From assembly GCA_039707465.1 (NCBI GenBank), contig CM077645.1:146251503-146315502 (forward strand): 64,000 nucleotides of DNA. Direction: 5' to 3'. The stretch comes from Rhabdophis nuchalis (taxonomy: Eukaryota; Chordata; Lepidosauria; Squamata; Natricidae). Position 1 is the stretch's first letter. Each line of letters begins with the position of its first letter. A program made the translations under genes and the position numbers. Below the pieces are notes generated by a model. The model had not been told where the DNA came from. It searched no databases and saw only the letters and a list, made by a program, of their open reading frames with translations. Positions 1 to 11,144 of the stretch are shown piece after piece.

Positions 1-395
1 CCTTCTGGTGAAGAGTACCAGATCTCTGATTTCCCAGGCTTTTATCACCCAACCCTTCACAAGGCAAAAGAGAGTGATTGGAAGTCATTTTTCCCACACA
101 GTGGGTGGGAACAGGAACACTGCTGATTGGAAGGGAAAGGTGTCACCAATCACTACAATTACATTGTTCTCTATGCACCATTCACCAATGTCATTTCTTG
201 TTTTATTTGTTTTTTAAATACAGTTTCCATTTCCATCAGTGTGTGATCTGGGTGCAGTTATTTGAACAGTTATTATTAATATTATTGTGATGAATATAAC
301 AACAAATATGTGGATTATGACTGTTCTAATATCACCAATGTCATTTCTGAAGTGGTAGGTAGATCAGGTGTTGGGACAGAGCAAATGTTGCAGAT
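1..395. other. No recognisable feature
   Basis: AT-rich sequence with only short chance reading frames. I see no repeat terminus, coding signature or RNA gene here. Confidence 0.4.
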
Positions 396-501
396 GGGAT
401 GGGACGGGACGGAACAGAACAGAACAGAACAGAACAGAACAGAACAGAACAGAATAGAATAGAATAGAATAGAATAGAATAGAATAGAATAGAATAGAAT
501 A
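396..501. repeat. Pentanucleotide array (GGGAC, AGAAC, then AGAAT)
   Basis: The array changes register by single substitutions from GGGAC through AGAAC to AGAAT and then abuts the 3' end of a minus-strand CR1. That arrangement suggests that the array grew from the CR1 tail, as reported for CR1/L3 LINEs in advanced snakes. Confidence 0.95.
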
Positions 502-656
502 ATAATGTTGTAAGGGACCTTGGAGGTCTTCTAGTCCAACCCCCTGCTTAGGCAGGAAACCCTACACTACTTCAGAAAAATGGTTATCCAATCTCTTCTT
601 AAAAACTTCCAGTGATGGAACATTTACAACTTCTGGGAGCATTTACAACTTCTGAA
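502..656 (-). mobile_element. CR1-type LINE 3' end
   Basis: Read on the minus strand this contains the CR1 3' signature: GGTTGGACTAGAAGACCTCC followed by AAGGTCCC, with the AGGCAGG motif just upstream. It is 5'-truncated. A 17-bp segment around CATTTACAACTTCTG is duplicated near 630-655, a small local duplication not seen in the other CR1 copies. Confidence 0.85.
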
Positions 657-3459
657 ATGGTGTACCATTGGCACACCAAATGAACTAGAGGATAACCCTG
701 ACTGTCTGGATGACCCCTTAAATTGAATATAATTGGAAAGTTGCAACGTATTATTTTGGCCAGAGAACCAAAGGCAATTGCTAGAAATGGCAATCATAGG
801 GAACTTTTTCACATCTAATTTCTCCCAGTGGCCTTCCAAGCTGATCAAACCAGCTCTGTTATTGTCAGCATGCTTTACTGTAGTAACAAAAATATAAATG
901 TTGAGAATTAAGATGTGGGGCCAATAATTTCTTAAAGATTAGGACTAAAGCATATAAAATATGTAATGTAAGCTTTTCTGCTCTCACAATGTCAGACTTC
1001 CTGGTCATTAATTAAAACTACATAAAATGAGGGTTGATAAAAAGAAACACCTTTTGCATAATGCATAATTAAACGATGGGTTTGCTTCCATCAGATATGG
1101 AAATGGCTACTAATTTAGAAAGTTTTAAGGATGGACCAGACAAAATCATAGTGGTAGCACTGTCCATCAGCCTTGATGGCTGTATGCCCTCTGCAGATAA
1201 CCGTACGTTGTATCTTAAGTTGAAATTCTAGGGAGCAATAATGGAAAAGCATTATCATTTACTAGTCCATGTATGAGATCTTTGTGAATGCACTCAACTG
1301 GCTACCCTACCTCACCATAAGCTGAATTAGAGGACCCGCTGACTTTATTGACGGAGATCCTACATTGATCTGACAGGAAGGGAGGGAATGGCTTTAATAA
1401 ATTTTTTGAGAGAAAGGACTGGCTGTTCTCTCCACTTTCCCCAGAAAGCACTTGCCTTAAAACACCCCAGGTTCATTTGCAAGTCTTGCTTTATCACTGT
1501 TAATTTGTAATTGCAGGTGTGCCAGAGGCCTTTCACCTATAGATAAAACCATGCAATTTCTCATGCAAACTATGATTAAAATACTGTATCACTTTCATTC
1601 TCCAAACACATTCAGTGTGTACCCAGCCTATGCACTGATATTTTATAACTAGCTATACCAAAAAGGGGTGTGAAAGATAGGATAGGAAATACAACGTTGC
1701 ACAGCGGCAGAAAGCTGAATCAGTTTCATTACACTAAATGTCAAACATGATAGGCAATTTATATAATAAAAGTTGATTCATAATTGACTAATAATCATAT
1801 TTGAACAGAGGGAGAATTTTCCCGAGTTTTCGCACAAAGTTCAGTTTCTCTGTACGCAGCCTGGTCTCAAATGCCAGATCCTCAATATTATTCATATAAA
1901 ATAAAATGAACCTACATACAAATGTTGGTTGTTTCAATTGTGTTGTATTTAAAAGAACATCATGCTCATATTATCTTTTCCAGGGAACACAAGTGGTTTG
2001 AAATAATGAGCATCTACTCCATACTACCACTGATGATGTTACCTACTTTGGTAATGAACAATGTGCAAGACAACGCCCTGGGTCCTTTTTTGGAGATGGT
2101 GCGGGGTATAAATTTGAATTTAAAAAAAAACACCAACCAAGCTTATAGAGTACCAATGACCACCCAGTTCATCCCAGAGCTACAAATGTTCTCTTCTCTC
2201 AGCATCTACGTTTAATACATGCAAACCACATTTCTGCTTCTTATGGATGTCCCATGTAGCCACATCCCTATTAGGATATAATGGATATGTAAACAGCCAC
2301 CTACAATTCAAAAGCTGGGGCATTTAAATAAATGTTAAGGCGACACTTGGGTGTCACAGTTCTCTCATACAGTTTTTATGATTGATATTTCTCTGCATCC
2401 TTTTGCAAGCAAGATGCCTATACATCAAACAAATTCATTAAAAGTAGGATGTCTTATGCTACTGCTGTCCTCTTGTGGCTTAAAAGAAGAGCCTTTAAAG
2501 AAAAGAAAAACTATTTTCAGACAACAAGCAAAAGAACTCAAAATCAAGCTTTCACTTCTATCAACACTCCATGTTAACTGCAAAGTAGGCCTTTCCTTGG
2601 CAAATCAAATAAATTCCCTTGGGTTAATAAAAGAGGATGCCTGCCTTATGTTTAATCCATATCAATATGTTCTTTTGTGATTAACTGATTTTGCCTTAAA
2701 AATATCAGTGTGCGCTGCCTGGAATTGCCTTGATACAAAACCATGCAACAATTCAGCAACCGTGAAATCAGAATTTGTAAAAACAAATGGATCGTTTGTG
2801 AAGGTAAAAGCTCCAAGTTTTCTTTTCTCTTGCAGAAGCTTGCTTTACATAACTTTCAGAACTGTGAAGATCTATGTAGAAGGGTAGAGTACATGTCTTT
2901 CTTCATAAACCGATTCTGTCCCGTTTCCGCATTAACTTTCAATTTAAAAAAAAATATCTACACAACCCTGGCTTAAGTCCCAGGTCTGGGGCTGATGTTT
3001 ATGATTCGCTTAAGGTCCCTGTTTTGTTTTGTTGATTTTATTTTTTATCAGATTGTTTTAGTCTGCACTGTCTGTCTGGGTCTATGCTTTTAGCTATCCA
3101 CTGAGTGGCCAATACATTTATATAAACACTGGATAATATTTTATGCATTTTCTAATGTTCTTTGAAAATTTGAACATTCTCTACATTTTAAACCCGTCCG
3201 CTTTTAGCAGTGCATAAGAATTAGATTGGTGCAGAGCAGCTCTTACCAAAGAACATGACTCCTGAACTATGCATGTGAGCGGGCATCGCAAGGAATTAAA
3301 GCTAATGACAGAAAGATTAAGAAACAAATAGGTCTTCATTAAATTACTAACACCAGTTGGTGGTATTCAACTGAAGATGAGGTAGAGCTGATGAGAGTTG
3401 GCTACTGTCCCTGCTTTCAGTCTTACCTGTGGGGAAGGGGGAATTTATTCTCTGACAGG
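657..3459. other. No recognisable feature
   Basis: About 2.8 kb of AT-rich DNA. Open frames of 64-109 codons occur at 1922-2215 and 2351-2680, but they show no recognisable domain and no splice context that I trust. Confidence 0.4.
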
Positions 3460-3728
3460 AGAATAACACTGGAAGTCTTTAAGAAGATGTTGGATAGCCA
3501 TTTGTCTGAAATGGTATAGGGCGGGGGTCTGCAAAGTCGGCTCTTTTAAGACTGGTGGACTTCAACTCCCAGAGTTCCCCAGCCAGCTATGCTGGCTGGG
3601 GAATTCTGGGAGTTGAAGTCCACCAGTCTTAAAAGAGCCGACTTTGCAGACCCCTGGATAGGGTTTCCTGCCTAGGCAGGGGGTTGGACTAGAAGACCTC
3701 CAAGGTCCCTTCCAGCTCTGCTATTGTA
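3460..3728 (+). mobile_element. CR1-type LINE 3' end split by a MITE
   Basis: The segment 3460-3521 encodes the end of the CR1 ORF2 (TLEVFKKMLDSHLSEMV-like), and 3656-3728 carries the 3' end with CCTAGGCAGGGGGTTGG and AGAAGACCTCCAAGG. The two halves join seamlessly if the 134-bp insert at 3522-3655 is removed. Confidence 0.85.
3522..3655. mobile_element. Family A MITE (hAT-like), copy 1, nested in CR1
   Basis: Near-palindromic element with termini CGGGGGTCTGCAAAG and CTTTGCAGACCCCT. Its 8-bp flanks are GTATAGGG and GGATAGGG, one mismatch apart. The terminal CAGGGGT motif and 8-bp duplication are typical of hAT transposons. It has no coding capacity. Confidence 0.85.
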
Positions 3729-3844
3729 GGAGTTTAGTAAATCTCCAACTCTGGATATTTCTTGGACTGTTTAATGACACTGAATTCATCTTAGAGAATA
3801 ATAGCCTTCCACATTCTCATTTCAACAGACAATATTTCCCTAAC

Positions 3845-4066
3845 TTTTGAGGTGTGTGTGGTTGTGCCTTCGTGTCAGTTTTGACTTCTGGTGATTGCCT
3901 GGACAAGTTCCTGCAGTCTTCCTGGCAAGATTTCAGAAGTGGTTTGCCATTCCTACTTCCTAGAGTTGAGAGAAAGGGACCAGCCCAAGTCCACCCAGCT
4001 GGTTGGGTGCCCATGGCAAGACTAGAACTCACAGTCACCCAGTTTCTAATCTAATGCCTTAATGCC
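3845..4066 (-). mobile_element. MIR-like tRNA-derived SINE
   Basis: On the minus strand the order is a box-B-like GTGAGTTCTAGTC, then a CORE-like segment around GCTGGGTGGACTTGGGC, then a tail region containing CAAACCACTTCTG. The tRNA-like head is degraded. Identification is from recalled MIR/CORE-SINE structure. Confidence 0.6.
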
Positions 4067-4326
4067 AAACATTCCTAATAATATTTTTAGGCAAACGAAA
4101 AGCAACTGAGGAGAAAAGAGACTTTCCCTGCACCACCACTGATGACCCCAGCCTTTCCTACACACTATGCGTTTCCATTTTAAGAGAATATACCATGTAT
4201 ATGGTATAGTTTAAAGCCAGAAGTCAGCACTTTCACCAACAACACATGGCTAGAGGAACAGATGTTGAATTCTTGCCCTTTTTAGCAGCTCCTAGCAGAT
4301 CCTCTGCCAGTCATCTGCCCCCATGG

Positions 4327-4732
4327 CAGAGGTGGTATTCAGCAGGTTCTGACCAGTTCTGGAGAACTGGTAGTGGAAATTTTGAATAGTCCGGAGCACC
4401 GGTAAATAGCACCTCTGACTGCCCCACCCCCATATATTCTCTGCCTCCCGAGTCACAGCTGATCAGGAGGAAATGGGAATTTTGCAATAACCTTCCCCTG
4501 GAGTGGGATAGGAATGGAGATTTTACAGTATCCTTCCCCTGCCATGCCCACCAAGCCACATCCACCAAGCCATGCCATGCCCACCAAGCCACACCCACCA
4601 AGCCATGCCATGCCCACCAAGCCACACAAACCAAGCCATGCCATGCCCACCAAGGCACACCCACCAAGCTATGCCATGCCCACCAAGCCATGCCCACAGA
4701 ACTGGTGGTAAAAAATTTGAATCCCACCACTG
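4327..4732. mobile_element. Family B hAT-like element, copy B1
   Basis: Termini are CAGAGGTGGTATTCAGC and GAATCCCACCACTG. The 8-bp flanks CCCCATGG and CCCCATGA differ at one base. The interior carries a GC-rich minisatellite. There is no transposase reading frame, so it is non-autonomous. Confidence 0.85.
4549..4700. repeat. 33-bp minisatellite inside family B element
   Basis: About four tandem copies of a roughly 33-bp unit built from ACCAAGCCATGCC and CACCAAGCCACACC submotifs. Because 33 is a multiple of three, both strands stay open in all frames. That explains the long tryptophan-rich and proline-rich frames here, which I do not consider genes. Confidence 0.85.
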
Positions 4733-4740
4733 CCCCATGA

Positions 4741-5640
4741 CTACATTGTGGTGCAGAAGAGAGTGTGTTGTATCTGATGCTGCTGCTATGAAAGGTTTTA
4801 ATTGGCAGAAGATGAACAACAATGGCTTAATTCTGTAGATTAATGCTAAAGAGATTGGAGGAAGAGATACTGTTATAGATCTTTACCCTCAAAAGGGAAA
4901 ATTGCTATAAAAGTGCAATATTGAAATAGTTATTGATTTGTATGAGCATTTATATCATCCACCCACAAGATTCAAGGATATAGGATGAAGAAATCATTGT
5001 AGCTCTCTATACTGTGATCATTCCATTCAGTTTCCATACTGAATTCCAAAAAACCATTTTTTAAAAAAAAAAGGCAAATAAACAACAGAGAGAGAAACGC
5101 ACAAACTATATATTTAGTTTGTAACTTTCTACTCTATAGTTCTTCCAGATTCTTTTTTTTTATGTCAAGGAAATATCTTTTATTAGAGTCATACAATTTT
5201 TAAATAGGGGGTAATGGGGGAGAAGAAATAATAAAAACAGTGCAAGGAAGAATTGAACATTAGAAATGTCTTATATGAATTTGGTTAATGTAGATTTAGT
5301 AGGGTTTTTTTTAAAGCAAAATGCATAAGCCCATCGTCTAGTAGTATTGGTTGGAACATTATAGAATTAGTGGGCTGAATAGCATACATAAGGATAATAA
5401 GGTGAAAAGAGAATGGAGAATAGCATACTACCTATGCCTAACAACAGTGGTGACTTATTGGGCTCTTTTCATAGCTTAATATATACTGTGCATGATAAAA
5501 TTGTTGAAGGACAAATAATCATGTTCTTAGGGCTGATTCAAAAGCGGGTGGAAAATGAAATGAAAAGCCAATGTAGGAAAAAGCATCAAAATTTCAAAAG
5601 CATAACAGCCCAGCCCAGACCCAGAGATCTTCTTTTCTGG
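4741..5640. other. No recognisable feature
   Basis: AT-rich sequence. A T-run at 5153-5161 followed by TTTTATTAGAG could be the reversed 3' end of an old LINE, but this is not secure. Confidence 0.35.
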
Positions 5641-5649
5641 ATGGTGTAG

Positions 5650-6123
5650 ATTGATTGGTCATGACAGTTCCAGAGAAATTCTATTAACCAGAAGCTTATT
5701 CAGAGTAGGAACACAGTTTTCAGCACAAACACATTTATTCCCCAAAGAAAAGTGAAGAAGAGAAAAGAGAACAAGATGCTGAAAGTTCCTGGCTTTATGC
5801 CCTCTCTGGCCTTTGATCTTGATCTTGTATTCTGATTGGTTCTCAGACTTCCATGGGGTTATGCAGGGGCAACTCTGTAGGCTGTGCTTTGAGTCCAAGT
5901 TTGGTTGCCTTGCTGGCTGATGTAATTTTCCCAGGTGCCTTGTGGTTTCTGTGGAAGAATAACCCCACTTTTGTTATGTAGAGTAGATTAGCTCAGGCTT
6001 TTTATTGGCCCATTGACAAAGATGGGGGCTATTAAGAATGAGTCTGTTTCCTGCCTAAAAACATGTTTCTCTGTTTCTTAGCCAGGGAAATATAATATTC
6101 TGCCTTTTCAATATTTCCCAGGA
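5650..6123 (-). mobile_element. LTR (solo or fragment), retrovirus-like or gypsy-like
   Basis: Read on the minus strand this aligns over its length with the LTR nested at 44678-45204. Shared features in order are TGGGAAATATTGAAAAGGC near the start, a CCAATCAGAATACA box, a TATA-like CATAAAG and then GAATAAATG as polyadenylation signal. I could not fix either end or a target duplication, and no internal retroviral genes are next to it. Confidence 0.6.
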
Positions 6124-6125
6124 TA

Positions 6126-6955
6126 TTTTTTTTTTTTAGGAGAGAGGTAGATTTTAACTTCCTAAACTGTAAATAAAAGCATATATGTATGTTTAGACTT
6201 TAAGGGAGCTACAGAAAATATTTATGCCTCTCTTCTTTTCTTCTTCTCTTACATGCATCTGATCCCTCCAATCTTTTCAAATTATATATAAAAAAAATTA
6301 AGAAATAACCTGACAGACAGAACAACAGGAAAAGGCCTTCCAGTAGTTGAGGGGCATATTTGTGTATCACTGTATCATCTAATGTTTATAAGTAAGTGAC
6401 GTTCCATCACTTCACATACAATCATCTCAATGGGACTGCCCTCTGAGGAAATGTGCATCAGACGAGGCTATGTTGCACTTGGCTTTTTAAATAAGAGGTC
6501 TGAAACCCAGCAGCTTTAAGACACTGAGACTTCAACTCCCAGAATTCCTTACCCTTGGAATTGATATCTCCACTCCTCCCTATCCACCCACCCCAGTATC
6601 TTAAAGCTGCCACGGCTGAGAAACACTACTTGAAATTGCATTTGAGTAAAGCAAGCAGAGGTGTATCGTTTTCTGTTCAGTTATTTTCTTCAGAGTATTT
6701 AGTGCAATATTTCCTGCGTTCTCTATTCCTAAGACCAGCATGGGACTTCCCTTCCTTTGTCCTGTGATTAAAGCCATTCTAAAGTTATCAGTTATCAGTT
6801 CCCAGTTGCTGAAAGTTTTAGCTTCCTCCTCTTCCTTCAGCCTTTCTGTGATCAAACAGTTACCTTCCTTATACTACAGCACCAACACATAGTTTTCCTG
6901 AACTATATCACATATGGGAAATTCATATGTTCGGTTTCCAGACACCAACAAACAA
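6126..6955. other. Mostly featureless; degraded family A remnant at about 6506-6625
   Basis: CAGCTTTAAGACACTGAG, ACTTCAACTCCCAGAATTCC and then CTTAAAGCTGCC resemble the two arms of family A, separated by unrelated sequence. Nothing else is recognised. Confidence 0.4.
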
Positions 6956-7354
6956 TTGTCAACCATTTTGTTGTTTTTTTCTAAAAGTTTTTTATTTTTT
7001 ATTATTGAAAATAAATAAAAAGAAACATCATTCATTTCGTGTTTTGTACAACATGTCGTTCAGACAAACGCTCTGCTCGCTTAATCTCACAAAACTATTA
7101 ATCTATATATATCACTTTTGTATCATATATTAACATTTCCATTTATGAAATAAATCTTTATCCCCTAACTCTTCAATATATAAACAAGATATTAAATAGA
7201 AAAAAAAAAACCAACAGAATAAGAACAGAAAATCTTCACATGTTATACCATTGTTTTCTAGAGGTAATTTTATCGTACTAAAATAAATTATTTTATCCTA
7301 AAGACAAAAATTTCTTCAAGTTATATAATAATATAATGTGTATTGTTATATCCC

Positions 7355-7816
7355 TTAGTTCCCCCTTTTTTCCAGCCATTGATAAAATTTATTCCATATT
7401 TCATAGAATTGTTCGCTATCTTGCTCTCTAATTTCAAACGTTAATTTACTCATCTCTGCACATTCCATAATTTTATAAATAACTTCTTCCTGTGATGGTA
7501 ATTTATCATTTCTCCAATTTTTTGCAAACACGATTCTAGCGGCTGTCAAAATATTTACAATTAGGTATTTCAAATTTTTGTCAAATATTTCTAATGTAAC
7601 TCCAAGCAGGAAGAGTTCGGGTTTAAAATCTATATGTTTTTCTGTTATTTTCTCCAACCATGTGTGGATCATACTCCAATAATTTTTGGCCTCCGAACAG
7701 GTCCACCACATATGGTAGTAAGTACCAGGCGTCTGATGGCATTTCCAGCATTTTTGGGATTTGTTCTTATTCATTTTTGCGATTCTTGATGGTGATAAGT
7801 GCCACCTGTAGAACAT
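7355..7816 (-). pseudogene. L1 ORF2 C-terminal domain (fragment)
   Basis: A 153-codon frame from the C-terminus of L1 ORF2p, the endonuclease/reverse transcriptase that copies L1 RNA at nicked chromosomal DNA. The zinc-knuckle-like cysteine motif is visible as C23-x2-C26-x8-H35-x4-C40, within [17 protein letters not shown]. The upstream residues QNYKMTMSTAYKENLYK are encoded at 8945-9025, split off by the L2 insertion exactly before the methionine at 7816. The fragment lacks the endonuclease and RT domains and cannot be active. The L1 assignment rests on the RWHLSP and HMWW signatures and is firm. Confidence 0.85.
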
Positions 7817-7817
7817 C

Positions 7818-8942
7818 GGTCCTCTCGCCCCTCCTGTTTAACACATATATGAAGCCGCTGGGTGAGATCATCCGTGGTTTTGGGGTAGAGTACCATCTAT
7901 ACGCTGATGATACTCAGTTGTATATATCTACCCCAAACCACCCCAACGATGCCGTAGCGGTGATGTGCCAGTGCCTGGAAGCCGTACGGATCTGGATGGG
8001 AAGTAACGGACTCAGGCTCAACCCGACCAAGACCAAGTGGCTGTGGTTTCCGGCTGCCCGATTCAACCAGCTGACTCCATCGCTGGCCATAGGGGGCGAA
8101 CATCTTGCCCCTGTGGATGGGGCGCGCAATTTGGGTGTCCTCCTGGATGCCCGGCTGTCCATGGAAGATCAAGTGACAGCCGTGGCCAGGAGGGCGTTTT
8201 ACCAGGTTCGCTTGGTTCGCCAATTGCACCCCCTATTGGATCGGGACGCCCTTCGCACAGTCACTCATGCGCTCATCACATCCCGACTGGACTATTGTAA
8301 CTCTCTCTACATGGGGCTTCCCTTGAGGTGCACCCAGAGACTTCAGCTGGTTCAGAATGCAGCCGCGCGAGCAATTATGGGGACCGCAAGGTCTACCCAC
8401 GTAACACCGCTCTTGCGCGAGCTGCACTGGCTGCCTGTCATCTTCCGGGTGCGCTTCAAGGTGTTAATCATCATCTTTAAAGCGCTCCATGGCTCGGGAC
8501 CTAGCTATCTGCGGGATCGGATCCTGCCTCATACATCCTCACGGCCGATTCGCTCCCACAGAGAAGGACTTCTCCGGGTGCCGTCCACTAGACTTTGTCA
8601 GCGGGCGACGCCCAGGGGAAGGGCTCTCTCTGTGGCGGGCCCGGCCCTCTGGAACGACCTTCCCCCCGATATTAGAACGACCACGGACCTCCGCTCCTTC
8701 CGTCTTAAATTAAAAACTCACTTTTTCTGTCTGGCCGGCCTGGGATAGTCTCCCTGTCTTGGGATTTTATTGGGTAGCTTTTAGCTTTTAGTTTTATGGG
8801 AATTTTAGCACGGGTTAAGTTTAATTTGGTTTTAGTACTGTTTGTATATTTTTTACTGTTTTTATTCTGCCTGTGCACCGCCCCGAGTCCCCGTGGGGAG
8901 AGGGAGCGGTTTATAAGTATTAAAATTATTATTATTATTATT
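7818..8942 (+). mobile_element. L2-clade LINE, 5'-truncated, inserted in L1
   Basis: Starts inside the RT domain (SVLSPLLFN), continues through YADDTQLY and the C-terminal [18 protein letters not shown] block to a stop at 8748. A 3' UTR follows with the CTGTGCACCGCCCCGAG motif and an ATT microsatellite tail. The triplet ATC occurs at both junctions with the L1 and may be a minimal target duplication. The coding part has no internal stop and closely resembles the copy at 37.5-39.1 kb. Confidence 0.85.
7838..8748 (+). pseudogene. L2 reverse transcriptase fragment
   Basis: About 300 codons of L2 ORF2, which encodes the enzyme for target-primed reverse transcription. It carries the catalytic YADD motif and the conserved C-terminal region with [29 protein letters not shown] and [14 protein letters not shown]. 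The endonuclease, the N-terminal RT motifs and the SAAFD motif are missing because of 5' truncation. The open frame extends upstream to 7660 only because antisense L1 sequence happens to lack stops, so that extension is not part of the protein. Confidence 0.85.
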
Positions 8943-9029
8943 ATCTTATATAAGTTCTCTTTGTAGGCTGTTGACATCGTCATTTTATAGTTTTGTGTCC
9001 ACAATTTTTGCCACTTGTCAACCATTTTG

Positions 9030-9363
9030 AAAGCAAGAAAAATAAATGCTTAGGTTATGAATGAACTTCTTGAATCTGAGCCAATGATATAGTTGTAACA
9101 TGACTGACTTAATACAACGAACCCCAATATGATGCTGGAATTTTTAGATACTATTTTCTTAATAGATGGCTCTGTCCAGTCTCTAGCTGGAATTGTGGCA
9201 TTCCCTTTATTTACTCATTTCAGAAATTTGGAATTTGTGTGTTATTGACATTCAAGACTGCGTCATCTACCACATGTTGTTGGTTTTTATCATATTTGCA
9301 TCTATGACATCAATGTACATAAACAGCTTCTTGAACAATTGTCCCTGGGTTGTATACTATATT
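9030..9363. other. No recognisable feature
   Basis: Short AT-rich spacer between the L1 target duplication and a family B element. Confidence 0.4.
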
Positions 9364-10068
9364 CAGGGGTGGGATTCTACCGGTTTGGACCAGTTTGGGC
9401 GAACCGGTAGCTCCGACCATCAGCTGGGAGCGGACTGATTTACAATAATAATACAATAGCAGAGTTGGAAGGGACCTTGGAGGTCATCTAGTCCAACTCT
9501 CTGCCTAGGCAGGAAGCCCTATACCAATGCAATGTTGGGGCATTCACAACTTCTGGAGGCAAGCTGTTCCACTGATTAATTGTTCTAACTGTCAGGAAAT
9601 CTCTCCTCAGTTCTAAGTTGCTTCTCTCCTTGATTAGTTTCCACCCATTGCTTCTTGTTCGGCCCTCAGGTGCTTTGGAGAATAGTTTGACTCCCTCTTC
9701 TTTGTGGCAACCCCTGAGATATTGGAACACTGCTATCATGTCTTCCCTATTAAACTAGACATACCCAGTTCCTTCAACCGTTCTTCATATGTTTTAGTCT
9801 CCAGTCCCCTAATCATCTTTGTTGCTTTTCTCTGCACTCTTTTTTAGAGTCTCCACATCTTTTCTACATTGTTTGCTTCTATGATGAAGTGGGCTCGCCC
9901 ACCCCTGCGCTTAACTCACCTATATCTTCTGAGCTGAGTCACATGGTAGAGTGAATTGCTGTGCCTCAGCTGTTTTCTTCTCCAGCAGTAATGCGGAAGG
10001 TATTTTTTCTCAAAACTGTGAAGCGCGCGATCTCCAAACCAATTATTAAACCAGTAGAATCCCACCAT
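9364..10068. mobile_element. Family B hAT-like element, copy B2, split by CR1
   Basis: Begins CAGGGGTGGGATTCTACCGG and ends GTAGAATCCCACCATG. The flanking 8-mers no longer match. A CR1 fragment occupies about 9441-9875, so the element proper is close to 270 bp. Confidence 0.7.
9441..9875 (-). mobile_element. CR1-type LINE 3' fragment
   Basis: The minus strand encodes the CR1 ORF2 C-terminus (RTRSNGWKL, RRDFLTVRTINQWNSLPPEVV). The 3' end with GTTGGACTAGATGACCTCC and a short TATTGTATTATTATTG tail follows. The frame from 9739 to 9488 reads 83 codons but shifts upstream, so it is a pseudogene. It interrupts family B copy B2. Confidence 0.9.
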
Positions 10069-11144
10069 GAAGAAAACAAAACACTGCCCATCTTAACTTT
10101 AAGACTTTAAGCAAATGACTTGCAAAAGGATTATTTATTCATAAATATATATATTGTTTTGTTCTGCTGACTCTAAGCAATATATAAAACATTCTTCTTC
10201 ATTCTTCGTTAAACCAAACATATCAGGCCATGAGATAAGAAAATGCTACATAGACACCTTTTGTGATACTTGACGTAATCATGGTGATTCCATCTTGTAG
10301 TGCATCACAAGTCAATATTATTAGTAAAATGCAGGTAATTATTTGTGAATTCCACATCTATGGTGACTGTTTCTTTGCCTCTATGAAAGTTGCATTGTCC
10401 ACTATTTTATCTACTGTCATACCCTTCCCGCTTATAATGAAATGTTCAAGAATGGGACATTGGCTATATTAGGAAATAATCTTTTACTGTTTTAACTTAC
10501 TCACGAATCCTAAATCTGGGAATCCTAAAAAGCATCAGAGCTGTGTATTGTGGTCTTAAGACATTCGTGACTACTTGAATGTTCTCTGAGCTTATGCAAT
10601 ACACCTAGTATAACAATGATATATCACAATATGTCATACTCATTTGTTCAGTTTAAGCAAGTCACATTTGCTGAGTCTTGTTTAAGGCCACAATCTCACC
10701 TGTTCTATGGTTCCTGGCAAAGCAAATTGGTCAGTATGTAATAGTGGGTTAACTTTAACTTTAAAATTAGCTCAGATTCCGATAATACCATTCTTCTTAA
10801 TTATGTCATCAAGTGTAAGCCATAGGACCCAATACAAATTTTTAAATAATTCCTTCAGTTCCTTTCTGAGTTTCTACTTTTTTGCATATGTCATTAGGAA
10901 CTGGTCATGTTTTTGAAACTTGGGTGTGGATTTTACTACAAAACCATTTTACATAATGTGCTTGAATGTACTGTGTATATACCCCTTTTAACACTGTATC
11001 TATATCTTTTCAGCTTACTTTTGGTGGTCTTTATGATTAGAAGTATAGCATACAGACTATTAATAGCAACATCAATGCAGCGGCAGCTTTCTCAGCCAAC
11101 TACAATCATCTGCTTATACAATATTACATATTGTATTACACATA
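10069..11144. other. No recognisable feature
   Basis: AT-rich DNA with small unmatched open frames (10263-10472, 10707-10916, 10907-11164). I see no repeat ends. Confidence 0.4.

Larger units (their letters stand above)
6971..9014 (-). mobile_element. L1 LINE, 5'-truncated, interrupted by L2
   Basis: Minus-strand L1 insertion flanked by the 15-bp direct repeat TTGTCAACCATTTTG at 6956-6970 and 9015-9029. The T-rich run at 6971-6980 is its poly(A) tail read from the plus strand. The 3' UTR occupies roughly 6980-7354. The C-terminal end of ORF2 lies at 7355-7816 and continues at 8945-9014 on the far side of an L2 insertion. Only the last part of the element is present, with no endonuclease or RT catalytic core. 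The coding region reads without stops in both halves, so the insertion is fairly young. It is older than the L2 that splits it. Confidence 0.9.

Noticed and set aside
4311..4838. Long Trp/Gly-rich and Pro/His-rich open frames on both strands
   Set aside because: They come from a 33-bp tandem repeat whose unit is a multiple of three, so all frames stay open. It lies inside a family B element.
7660..8748. A 362-codon open frame that could be read as one gene
   Set aside because: Its first 50 or so codons are antisense L1 sequence and the rest is L2 RT. The fusion is an accident of the nested insertion.
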